In this document: piece by piece, positions 22,741 to 34,810 of the stretch
Numbering within the stretch: position 1 is the stretch's first letter
Layout: each line of letters starts with the position of its first letter
From: Isoperla grammatica
Taxonomy: Eukaryota > Arthropoda > Insecta > Plecoptera > Perlodidae
DNA length: 64,000 bases
Direction: 5' to 3'
Assembly (NCBI GenBank): GCA_945910005.1
Contig: OX246747.1
Location: forward strand, 1,817,754-1,881,753
The notes under the pieces: model-generated
The model's database searches: none
What the model saw: the letters and a program-made list of their open reading frames with translations, nothing else
Told to the model about the DNA's origin: nothing
Translations under genes and position numbers: made by a program

Positions 22741-25700
22741 CAAACCAGTTAACTGACACTTTTGTACAGGGGGTAGAGGATGTAATGCGTGACTGCTCTT
22801 TATCTTGCGGGCTACAAGATAGTGTAAATACTAACTTGCAGTCAATGTGGTGGCCGAATATATAGCAACCAGTTAACTGACACTTTTATACAGGGGGTGG
22901 GGGATGTATTGCGTGACTGCTCTTTATCTTGCGGGCTACAAGATAGTGTACATACTATCTTGCAATCAATGTGGTGGCCGAATATATAGCAACCGGTTAA
23001 CTGACACTTTTATACAGGGGGTGGAGGATGTAATGCGTGACTGCTCTTTATCTTGCGGGCTACAAGATAGTGTACATGCTAACTTGCAATCAATGTGGTG
23101 GCCCAATATAGCAACCAGTTAACTGACACTTTTATACAAGGGGTGGGGGATGTGACGCGTGACTGCTCTTTATCTTGCGGGCTACAAGATAGTGTACATA
23201 CTAACTTGCAATCTATGTGGTGGCCGAATATAATGCAACCAGTTAACTGACACTTTTATACAGGGGTGGGGGATGTAACGCGTGACTGCTCTTTATCTTG
23301 CGGGCTACAAGATAGTGTACATACTAACTTGCAGTCAATGTGGTGGCCGAATATAATGCAACCAGTTAACTGACACTTTTATACAGGGGTGGGGGATGTA
23401 TTGCGTGACTGCTCTTTATCTTGCGGGCTACAAGATAGTGTACATACTAACTTGCAATCAATGTGGTGGCCGAATATAGCAACCAGTTAACTGACACTTT
23501 TATACAGGGGGTGGGGGATGTAACGCTGACTGCTCTTTATCTTGCGGGCTATAAGATAGTGTACATACTAACTTGCAATCAATGTGGTGGCCGAATATAG
23601 CAACCAGTTAACTGACACTTTTATACAGGGGGTGAAGGATGTAACGCATGACTGCTCTTTATCTTGCGGGCTACAAGATAGTGTACATACTAACTTGCAA
23701 TCAATGTGGTGGCCGAATATAGCAACCAGTTAACTGACACTTTTATACAGGGGGTGGAGGATGTAACGCATGACTGCTCTTTATCTTGCGGGCTACTAGA
23801 TAGTGTACATACTAACTTGCAATCAATGTGGTGGCCGAATATATAGCAACCAGTTAACTGACACTTTTATACAGCGGGTGGGGGATGTATTGCGTGACTG
23901 CTCTTTATCTTGCGGTCTACAAGATAGTGTACATACTAACTTGCAATCAGTGTGGTGGCCGAATATATAGCATACCAGTTAACTGATACTTTTATACAGG
24001 GGGTGGGGGATGTAACGCGTGACTGCTCTTTATCTTGCGGGCTACAAGATAGTGTACATACTAACTTGCAATCAATGTGATGGCCGAATATATAGCAACC
24101 AGTTAACTGACACTTTTATACAGGGGGTGGGGGATGTAACGCGTGACTGCTCTTTATCTTGCGGGCTACAAGATAGTGTACATACTAACTTGCAATCAAT
24201 GTGATGGCCGAATATATAGCAACCAGTTAACTGACACTTTTATACAGGGGTGGGGGATGTAACGCGTGACTGCTCTTTATCTTGCGGGCAATAAGATAGT
24301 GTACATACTAACCTGCAATCAATGTGGTGGCCGAATATATAGCAACCAGTTAACTGACACTTTTATACAGGGAGTGGGGGATGTAACGCGTGACTGCTCT
24401 TTATCTTGCGGGCTACAAGATAGTGTACATACTAACTTGCAATCAATGTGGTGGCCGAATATAGCAACCAGTTAACTGACACTTTTATACAGGGGGTGGA
24501 GGATATGTAATGCGTGACTGCTCTTTATCTTGCGGGCTACAAGATAGTGTACATACTAACTTGCAGTCTCTGTGGTGGCCGAATATATAGCAAACCAGTT
24601 AACTGACACTTTTATACAGGGAGTGGGGGATGTAACGCGTGACTGCTCTTTATCTTGCGGGCTACAAGATAGTGTACATACTAACTTGCAATCAATGTGG
24701 TGGCCGAATATATAGCAACCAGTTTACTGACACTTTTATACAGGGGGTAGAGGATGTAACGCGTGACTGCTCTTTATCTTGCGGGCTACAAGATAGTGTA
24801 CATACTAACTTGCAATCAATGTGGTGGCCGAATATATAGCAACCAGTTTACTGACACTTTTATACAGGGGGTAGAGGATGTAACGCGTGACTGCCCTTTA
24901 TCTTGCGGGCTACAAGATAGTGTACAGACTAACTTGCAGTCAATGTGGTGGCCGAATATATAGCAACCAGTTAACTGACACTTTTATACAGGGGTGGGGG
25001 ATGTAACGCGTGACTGCTCTTTATCTTGCGGGCTACAAGATAGTGTACATACTAACTTGCAATCAATGTGGTGGCCGAATATATAGCAACCAGTTAACTG
25101 ACACTTTTATACAGGGGTGGGGGATGTAACGCGTGACTGCTCTTTATCTTGCGGGCTACAAGATAGTGTACAGACTAACTTGCAGTCAATGTGGTGGCCG
25201 AATATATAGCAACCAGTTAACTGACACTTTTATACAGGGGTGGGGGATGTAACGCGTGACTGCTCTTTATCTTGCGGGCTACAAGATAGTGTACATACTA
25301 ACTTGCAATCAATGTGGTGGCCGAATATATAGCAACCAGTTAACTGACACTTTTATACAGGGGGTGGGGGATGTAACGCGTGACTGCTCTTTATCTTGCG
25401 GGCTACAAGATAGTGTACAGACTAACTTGCAGTCAATGTGGTGGCCGAATATATAGCAACCAGTTAACTGACACTTTTATACAGGGGTGGAGGATGTAAC
25501 GCGTGACTGCTCTTTATCTTGCGGGCTACAAGATAGTGTACATACTAACTTGCAGCCAATGTGGTGGCCGAATATATAGCAACCAGTTAACTGACACTTT
25601 TATACAGGGGTGGAGGATGTAACGCGTGACTGCTCTTTATCTTGCGGGCTACAAGATAGTGTACATACTAACTTGCAGCCAATGTGGTGGCCGAATATAT

Positions 25701-28700
25701 AGCAACCAGTTAACTGACACTTTTATACAGGGGTGGAGGATGTAACGCGTGACTGCTCTTTATCTTGCGGGCTACAAGATAGTGTACATACTAACTTGCA
25801 GTCAATGTGGTGGCCGAATATATAGCAACCAGTTAACTGACACTTTTATACAGGGGTGGAGGATGTAACGCGTGACTGCTCTTTATCTTGCGGGCTACAA
25901 GATAGTGTACATACTAACTTGCAATCAATGTGGTGGCCGAATATATAGCAACCAGTTAACTGACACTTTTATACAGGGGTGGAGGATGTAACGCGTGACT
26001 GCTCTTTATCTTGCGGGCTACAAGATAGTGTACATACTAACTTGCAGCCAATGTGGTGGCCGAATATATAGCAACCAGTTAACTGACACTTTTATACAGG
26101 GGGTGGAGGTGGTAACGCGTGACTGCTCTTTATCTTGCGGGCTACAAGATAGTGTACATACTAACTTGCAGCCAATGTGGTGGCCGAATATATAGCAACC
26201 AGTTAACTGACACTTTTATACAGGGGGTGGAGGTGGTAACGCGTGACTGCTCTTTATCTTGCGGGCTACAAGATAGTGTACATACTAATTTGCAATCAAT
26301 GTGATGGCCGAATATATAGCAACCAGTTAACTGACACTTTTATACAGGGGTGGGGGATATAACGCGTGACTGCTCTTTATCTTGCAAGCTACAAGATAGT
26401 GTACATACTAACTTGCAATCAATGTGATGGCCGAATATATAGCAATTAGTTAACTGACACTTTTATACAGGGGGTGGGGGTGGTAACGCGTGACTGCTCT
26501 TTATCTTGCGGGCTACAAGATAGTGTACATACTAACTTGCAATCAATGTGGTGGCCGAATATATAGCAAACCAGTTAACTGACACTTTAAAACAGGGGGT
26601 GGAGGATGTAACGCGTGACTGCTCTTTATCTTGCGGGCTCCAAGATAGTGTACATACTAACTTGCAATCAATGTGGTGGCCGAATATAGCAACCAGTTAA
26701 CTGACACTTTTATACAGGGGGTGGAGGATGTAACGCGTGACTGCTCTTTATCTTGCGGGCTACAAGATAGTGTACATACTAACTTGCAATCAATGTGGTG
26801 GCCGAATATAGCAACCAGTTAACTGACACTTTTATACAGGGGGTGGAGGATATGTAATGCGTGACTGCTCTTTATCTTGCGGGCTACAAGATAGTGTACA
26901 TACTAACTTGCAATCAATGTGGTGGCCGAATATATAGCAAACCAGTTAACTGACACTTTAAAACAGGGGGTGGAGGATGTATCGCGTGACTGCTCTTTAT
27001 CTTGCGGGATCCAAGATAGTGTACATACTAACTTGCAATCAATGTGGTGGCCGAATATATAGCAAACCAGTTAACTGACACTTTTATACAGGGGGTGGAG
27101 GATATGTAATGCGTGACTGCTCTTTATCTTGCGGGCTACAAGATAGTGTACATGCTAACTTGCAATCAATGTGGTGGCCGAATATAGCAACCAGTTAACT
27201 GACACTTTTATACAGGGGGTGGGGGATGAAACGCGTGACTGCTCTTTATCTTGCGGGCTACAAGATAGTGGTCATACTAACTTGCAATCAATGTGGTGGC
27301 CGAATATAGCAACCAGTTAACTGACACTTTTATACAGGGGGTGGAGGATGAAACGCGTGACTGCTCTTTATCTTGCGGGCTACAAGATAGTGTACATACT
27401 AACTTGCAATCAATGTGGTGGCCGAATATAGCAACCAGTTAACTGACACTTTTATACAGGGGGTGGAGGATGAAACGCGTGACTGCTCTTTATCTTGCGG
27501 GCTACAAGATAGTGTACATACTAACTTGCAGTCAATGTGGTGGCCGAATATAGCAACCAGTTAACTGACACTTTTATACAGGGGGTGGGGGATGTAACGC
27601 GTGGCTGCTCTTTATCTTGCGGGCTACAAGATACTGTACATACTAACTTGCAATCAATGTGGTGGCCGAATATATAGCAACCAGTTAACTGACACTTTTA
27701 TACAGGGGGTGGGGGATGTAACGCGTGACTGCTCTTTATCTTGCGGGCTACAAGATAGTGTACATACTAACTTGCAATCAATGTGGTGGCCGAATATATA
27801 GCAACCAGTTAACTGACACTTTTATACAGGGGGTGGAGGATATGTAATGCGTGACTGCTCTTTATCTTGCGGGCTACAAGATAGTGTACATACTAACCTG
27901 CAATCAATGTGGTGGCCGAATATATAGCAAACCAGTTAACTGACACTTTTATACAGGGGGTGGGGGATGTAACGCGTGACTGCTCTTTATCTTGCGGGCA
28001 ATAAGATAGTGTACATACTAACCTGCAATCAATGTGGTGGCCGAATATATAGCAACCAGTTAACTGACACTTTTATACAGGGAGTGGGGGATGTAACGTG
28101 TGACTGCTCTTTATCTTGCGGGCAATAAGATAGTGTACATACTTACCTGCAATCAATGTGATGGCCGAATATATAGCAACCAGTTAACTGATACTTTTAT
28201 ACAGCGGGTGGGGGATGTATTGCGTGACTGCTCTTTATCTTGCGGGCTACAAGATAGTGTACATACTAACCTGCAATCAATGTGGTGGCCGAATATATAG
28301 CAACCAGTTAACTGACACTTTTATACAGGGGGTGGGGGATGTATTGCGTGACTGCTCTTTATCTTGCGGGCTACAAGATAGTGTACATACTAACCTGCAA
28401 TCAATGTGGTGGCCGAATATATAGCAACCAGTTAACTGACACTTTTATACAGGGGGTGGAGGATGTAACGCGTGACTGCTCTTTATCTTGCGGGCTACAA
28501 GATAGTGTACATACTAACCTGCAATCAATGTGGTGGCCGAATATATAGCAACCAGTTAACTGACACTTTTATACAGGGGGTGGGGGATGTAACGCGTGAT
28601 TGCTCTTTATCTTGCGGGCAATAAGATAGTGTACATACTAACCTGCAATCAATGTGGTGGCCGAATATATAGCAACCAGTTAACTGACACTTTTATACAG

Positions 28701-31700
28701 GGGGTGGGGGATGTAACGCGTGACTGCTCTTTATCTTGCGGGCTACAAGATAGTGTACATACTAACTTGCAATCAATGTGGTGGCCGAATATAGCAACCA
28801 GTTAACTGACACTTTTATACAGGGGGTGGAGGATGTAACGCATGACTGCTCTTTATCTTGCGGGCTACTAGATAGTGAACATACTAACTTGCAATCAATG
28901 TGGTGGCCGAATATATAGCAACCAGTTAACTGACACTTTTATACAGGGAGTGGGGGATGTAACGTGTGACTGCTCTTTATCTTGCGGGCAATAAGATAGT
29001 GTACATACTAACCTGCAATCAATGTGGTGGCCGAATATATAGCAAACCAGTTAACTGACACTTTTATACAGCGGGTGGGGGATGTATTGCGTGACTGCTC
29101 TTTATCTTGCGGGCTACAAGATAGTGTACATACTAACCTGCAATCAATGTGGTGGCCGAATATATAGCAACCAGTTAACTGACACTTTTATACAGGGGGT
29201 GGGGGATGTAACGCATGACTGCTCTTTATCTTGCGGGCTACAAGAGAGTGTACATACTAACTTGCAATCAATGTGGTGGCCGAATATAGCAACCAGTTAA
29301 CTGACACTTTTATACAGGGGGTGGGGGATGTAACGCGTGACTGCTCTTTATCTTGCGGGCTACAAGATAGTGTACATACTAACTTGCAATCAATGTGGTG
29401 GCCGAATATAGCAACCAGTTAACTGACACTTTTATACAGGGGGTGGGGGATGTAACGCATGACTGCTCTTTATCTTGCGGGCAATAAGATAGTGTACATA
29501 CTAACCTGCAATCAATGTGTTGGCCGAATATATAGCAACCAGTTAACTGACACTTTTATACAGGGGGTGGGGGATGTAACGCGTGACTGCTCTTTATCTT
29601 GCGGGCTACAAGATAGTGTACATACTAACCTGCAATCAATGTGGTGGCCGAATATATAGCAACCAGTTAACTGACACTTTTATACAGGGGGTGGGGGATG
29701 TAACGCGTGACTGCTCTTTATCTTGCGGGCTACAAGATAGTGTACATACTAACTTGCAATCAATGTGGTGGCCGAATATAGCAACCAGTTAACTGACACT
29801 TTTATACAGGGGGTGGGGGATGTAACGCATGACTGCTCTTTATCTTGCGGGCAATAAGATAGTGTACATACTAACCTGCAATCAATGTGTTGGCCGAATA
29901 TATAGCAACCAGTTAACTGACACTTTTATACAGGGGGTGGGGGATGTAACGCGTGACTGCTCTTTATCTTGCGGGCTACAAGATAGTGTACATACTAACT
30001 TGCAATCAATGTGGTGGCCGAATATAGCAACCAGTTAACTGACACTTTTATACAGGGGGTGGAGGATGTAACGCATGACTGCTCTTTATCTTGCGGGCTA
30101 CAAGATAGTGTACATACTAACTTGCAATCAATGTGATGGCCGAATATATAGCAACCAGTTAACTGACACTTTTATACAGGGGGTGGGGGATGTAACGCGT
30201 GACTGCACTTTATCTTGCGGTCTACAAGATAGTGTACATACTAACTTGCAATCAATGTGATGGCCGAATATATAGCAACCAGTTAACTGATACTTTTATA
30301 CAGCGGGTGGGGGATGTATTGCGTGACTGCTCTTTATCTTGCGGGCTACAAGATAGTGTACATACTAACTTGCAATCAATGTGATGGCCGAATATATAGC
30401 AACCAGTTAACTGACACTTTTATACAGGGGGTGGGGGATGTAACGCGTGACTGCTCTTTATCTTGCGGGCTACAAGATAGTGTACATACTAACTTGCAAT
30501 CAATGTGATGGCCGAATATATAGCAACCAGTTAACTGACACTTTTATACAGGGGGTGGAGGATGTAACGCATCACTGCTCTTTATCTTGCGGGCTACAAG
30601 ATAGTGTACATACTAACCTGCAATCAATGTGGTGGCCGAATATATAGCAACCAGTTAACTGATACTTTTATACAGCGGGTGGGGGATGTATTGCGTGACT
30701 GCTCTTTATCTTGCGGGCTACAAGATAGTGTACATACTAACTTGCAATCAATGTGATGGCCGAATATATAGCAACCAGTTAACTGATACTTTTATACAGC
30801 GGGTGGGGGATGTATTGCGTGACTGCTCTTTATCTTGCGGGCTACAAGATAGTGTACATACTAACTTGCAATCAATGTGATGGCCGAATATATAGCAACC
30901 AGTTAACTGACACTTTTATACAGGGGGTGGGGGATGTAACGCGTGATTGCTCTTTATCTTGCGGGCAATAAGATAGTGTACATACTAACCTGCAATCAAT
31001 GTGGTGGCCGAATATATAGCAACCAGTTAACTGACACTTTTATACAGGGAGTGGGGGATGTAACGTGTGACTGCTCTTTATCTTGCGGGCAATAAGATAG
31101 TGTACATACTTACCTGCAATCAATGTGATGCCCGAATATATAGCAACCAGTTAACTGATACTTTTATACAGCGGGTGGGGGATGTATTGCGTGACTGCTC
31201 TTTATCTTGCGGGCTACAAGATAGTGTACATACTAACCTGCAATCAATGTGGTGGCCGAATATATAGCAACCAGTTAACTGACACTTTTATACAGGGGGT
31301 GGGGGATGTAACGCGTGACTGCTCTTTATCTTGCGGGCAATAAGATAGTGTACATACTAACCTGCAATCAATGTGGTGGCCGAATATATAGCAACCAGTT
31401 AACTGACACTTTTATACAGCGGGTGGGGGATGTATTGCGTGACTGCTCTTTATCTTGCGGTCTACAAGATAGTGTACATACTAACTTGCAATCAATGTGA
31501 TGGCCGAATATATAGCAACCAGTTAACTGATACTTTTATACAGCGGGTGGGGGATGTATTGCGTGACTGCTCTTTATCTTGCGGGCTACAAGATAGTGTA
31601 CATACTAACTTGCAATCAATGTGATGGCCGAATATAGCAATCAGTTAACTGACACTTTTATACAGGGGGTGGGGGATGTAACGCGTGACTGCTCTTTATC

Positions 31701-33735
31701 TTGCGGGCAATAAGATAGTGTACATACTAACCTGCAATCAATGTGGTGGCCGAATATATAGCAACCAGTTAACTGACACTTTTATACAGCGGGTGGGGGA
31801 TGTATTGCGTGACTGCTCTTTATCTTGCGGTCTACAAGATAGTGTACATACTAACTTGCAATCAATGTGATGGCCGAATATATAGCAACCAGTTAACTGA
31901 TACTTTTATACAGCGGGTGGGGGATGTATTGCGTGACTGCTCTTTATCTTGCGGGCTACAAGATAGTGTACATACTAACTTGCAATCAATGTGATGGCCG
32001 AATATATAGCAACCAGTTAACTGATACTTTTATACAGGGGGTGGGGGATGTAACGCGTGACTGCTCTTTATCTTGCGGGCTACAAGATAGTGTACATACT
32101 AACTTGCAATCAATGTGATGGCCGAATATATAGCAACCAGTTAACTGACACTTTTATACAGGGGGTGGGGGATGTATTGCGTGACTGCTCTTTATCTTGC
32201 GGGCTACAAGATAGTGTACATACTAACCTGCAATCAATGTGGTGGCCGAATATATAGCAACCAGTTAACTGACACTTTTATACAGGGGGTGGGGGATGTA
32301 ACGCGTGACTGCTCTTTATCTTGCGGGCTACAAGATAGTGTACATACTAACCTGCAATCAATGTGGTGGCCGAATATATAGCAACCAGTTAACTGATACT
32401 TTTATACAGCGGGTGGGGGATGTATTGCGTGACTGCTCTTTATCTTGCGGGCTACAAGATAGTGTACATACTAACTTGCAATCAATGTGATGGCCGAATA
32501 TATAGCAACCAGTTAACTGATACTTTTATACAGCGGGTGGGGGATGTATTGCGTGACTGCTCTTTATCTTGCGGGCTACAAGATAGTGTACATACTAACT
32601 TGCAATCAATGTGATGGCCGAATATATAGCAACCAGTTAACTGACACTTTTATACAGGGGGTGGGGGATGTAACGCGTGATTGCTCTTTATCTTGCGGGC
32701 AATAAGATAGTGTACATACTAACCTGCAATCAATGTGGTGGCCGAATATATAGCAACCAGTTAACTGACACTTTTATACAGGGAGTGGGGGATGTAACGT
32801 GTGACTGCTCTTTATCTTGCGGGCAATAAGATAGTGTACATACTTACCTGCAATCAATGTGATGGCCGAATATATAGCAACCAGTTAACTGATACTTTTA
32901 TACAGCGGGTGGGGGATGTATTGCGTGACTGCTCTTTATCTTGCGGGCTACAAGATAGTGTACATACTAACCTGCAATCAATGTGGTGGCCGAATATATA
33001 GCAACCAGTTAACTGACACTTTTATACAGGGGGTGAAGGATGTAACGCATGACTGCTCTTTATCTTGCGGGCTACAAGATAGTGTACATACTTACTTGCA
33101 ATCAATGTGGTGGCCGAATATATAGCAACCAGTTAACTGACACTTTTATACAGCGGGTGGGGGATGTATTGCGTGACTGCTCTTTATCTTGCGGGCTACA
33201 AGATAGTGTACATACTAACCTGCAATCAATGTGGTGGCCGAATATATAGCAACCAGTTAACTGACACTTTTATACAGCGGGTGGGGGATGTATTGCGTGA
33301 CTGTTCTTTATCTTGCGGTCTACAAGATAGTGTACATACTAACTTGCAATCAATGTGATGGCCGAATATATAGCAACCAGTTAACTGATACTTTTATACA
33401 GCGGGTGGGGGATGTATTGCGTGACTGCTCTTTATCTTGCGGGCTACAAGATAGTGTACATACTAACTTGCAATCAATGTGATGGCCGAATATATAGCAA
33501 CCAGTTAACTGACACTTTTATACAGGGGGTGGGGGATGTAACGCGTGACTGCTCTTTATCTTGCGGGCAATAAGATAGTGTACATACTAACCTGCAATCA
33601 ATGTGGTGGCCGAATATATAGCAACCAGTTAACTGACACTTTTATACAGGGGGTGAAGGATGTAACGCGTGACTGCTCTTTATCTTGCGGGCTACAAGAT
33701 AACTTAGTGTACATACTAATTTGCAATCAATATGG
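22741..33735. repeat. 124-bp satellite array, about 89 copies
   Basis: CCAGTTAACTGACACTTTTA recurs at about 122-126-base spacing (22745, 22869, 22993 as CCGG, 23115 and onward). The unit contains ACTTTTATACAGGGGGTG, GACTGCTCTTTATCTTGCGG and AACTTGCAATCAATGTGG. Length differences come from ATATATAG/ATATAG, AACCAG/AAACCAG, GGGGG/GGGG and ATATGTAATG variants. Recurrent variant blocks (GGGCAATAAG, CAGCGGGTG, GATGTATTGCG) reappear in the same order, showing block duplication. Overlapping 60-70-codon frames are by-products. The last copy is disrupted (AGATAACTTAGTG, about 33700) and abuts a LINE fragment. Confidence 0.95.
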
Positions 33736-33742
33736 TGGCCTC

Positions 33743-34100
33743 CAGTAGACGTAGCTCAGTAGAAAAAGTAATTGATAGTTTAGATATTAATAAGCAACCA
33801 GGTGTCAATCGAATTAAGGTGTTGGACATTAAAAACATTTAAGTATGAGATCTCTCCAGTTATTGCACTTTTGATCAACTTATCAATCAAAAAGGGAAAG
33901 GTTTATCCGAAAATGAAAGTATCTGTAATAAGGCAAATTTATAAAAAGAATGACCACATATTTTGCTTTTCAATTGTCGTCCAGTTGCAATATTATCAAT
34001 ATTAGAAAAAAGCCTTAGATCGTTAATAAACGGTCTCACAAATTATTTAACAAAATTTAAAATAATAAATAATAAGCAATCTGGTTATCAGAAATAAAAA
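33743..34100 (+). pseudogene. decayed LINE reverse-transcriptase fragment
   Basis: Three frame-shifted segments line up in order with the N-terminal reverse-transcriptase region of CR1/L2/Jockey-type non-LTR retrotransposons. First comes VEKVIDSLDINKQPGVNRI (fitting the usual KAPG.D.I motif), then a segment with SPVIALLINLSIKKGK and YPKMKVSVIRQIYKKND, then CRPVAILSILEKSLRS followed by FKIINNKQSGYQK. Frame changes occur near 33835 and 33970 and there is a stop at about 34096. No endonuclease, catalytic YxDD motif or 3' end is present, so it is a dead internal fragment. It sits between the 124-bp array and the receptor gene. Confidence 0.85.
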
Positions 34101-34264
34101 GCACTAAAGAACTCCACACCTATAAAATATTAATAAAACTCGTATATTCTATCTGTTTGACAAGTGTTCCAGGTGATTGACAGTCTTCAAGCAACACGAG
34201 CGCGCAGCCGTTATCTACTTTGTGTGTATCTCATACACATGTGCGAAGGTAGTTACCGGTCAAC
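34101..34264 (+). promoter_or_regulatory. presumed promoter and 5' UTR of the odorant receptor
   Basis: A TATA-like TATAAAATAT at 34121-34130 lies about 135 bases upstream of the predicted start codon. The start context GTCAAC before ATGATG resembles the insect translation-start consensus. The transcription start and any upstream 5' exon cannot be determined here. Confidence 0.3.
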
Positions 34265-34774
34265 ATGATGTCATTCCTACGCAATCGTTTCACGTCCCCA
34301 ATACTCGACGCTATAAACAGCATCAACAGTCGCTACCTGAAGCGAAGCATGACGCCCAACATTGTGATACTGCTGTACTTGGGTATCTGGCCATTGGTCG
34401 AGAATGAAACAAGTCTCTATCTGAGGTCGGTACAGGTGCTGCCCTACATTACCATAGCCGGTGGCATCGGCCACTTTGCCTTCTCGCTCAACGACATCCG
34501 GTTCAAGCGCAACGACATGGAGATGATGGCCGAGGCGGTCATGATCAACATCAACCTCCTCCAGGCGGTGCTCAGGAACACAGTGTTCCTCTTCAAGAGA
34601 CGCGAGATCGCCAGGCTGGTCGGGAGTCTCGACGACTTGTCACGTGACCTTGAGAACGAAGAAGAACGATTGATCTTCGAGCGTTTCCGTCGTCGCGCCA
34701 CCTGGTTCACGCTCATCTACCAGACCGTGTTCTCGGGGGTGTCCCTGCTCTACTCTATCTACCCGGCCTTCCAG
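34265..34774 (+). CDS. odorant receptor (7tm_6), exon 1
   Basis: Encodes residues 1-170 of an insect odorant receptor, an inverted seven-pass membrane protein that forms ligand-gated cation channels with Orco in olfactory neurons (family knowledge). Visible: a short cytoplasmic start, GIWPLVENETS before the first membrane helix (about 56-75), a second helix (about 90-110), a charged loop typical of the family (FKRREIARLVGSLDDLSRDL), and a third helix (about 148-168, FSGVSLLYSIYPAF). Two adjacent ATGs (34265, 34268) are equivalent starts; no stop separates them. The exon ends CCAG/GTAGGA in phase 0. Reading past the donor soon enters the repeat array and terminates at 34948. Base composition is clearly more GC-rich than the flanks. 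It is not Orco, whose sequence is different. Confidence 0.85.
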
Positions 34775-34805
34775 GTAGGAGTGATATCGTGGTTCACGCT
34801 CATCT
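34703..34805 (+). repeat. 16-bp templated duplication at the array edge
   Basis: TGGTTCACGCTCATCT occurs in exon 1 (34703-34718) and again in intron 1 (34790-34805), 87 bases downstream, five bases before the first array unit (TACTACGAGCTG at 34811). Confidence 0.85.
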
Positions 34806-34810
34806 CCCAC

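Noticed and set aside
22904..33748. Dozens of nearly identical 61-72-codon frames
   Set aside because: Shadows of the 124-bp satellite with no recognisable domain; the variable unit length breaks every frame.
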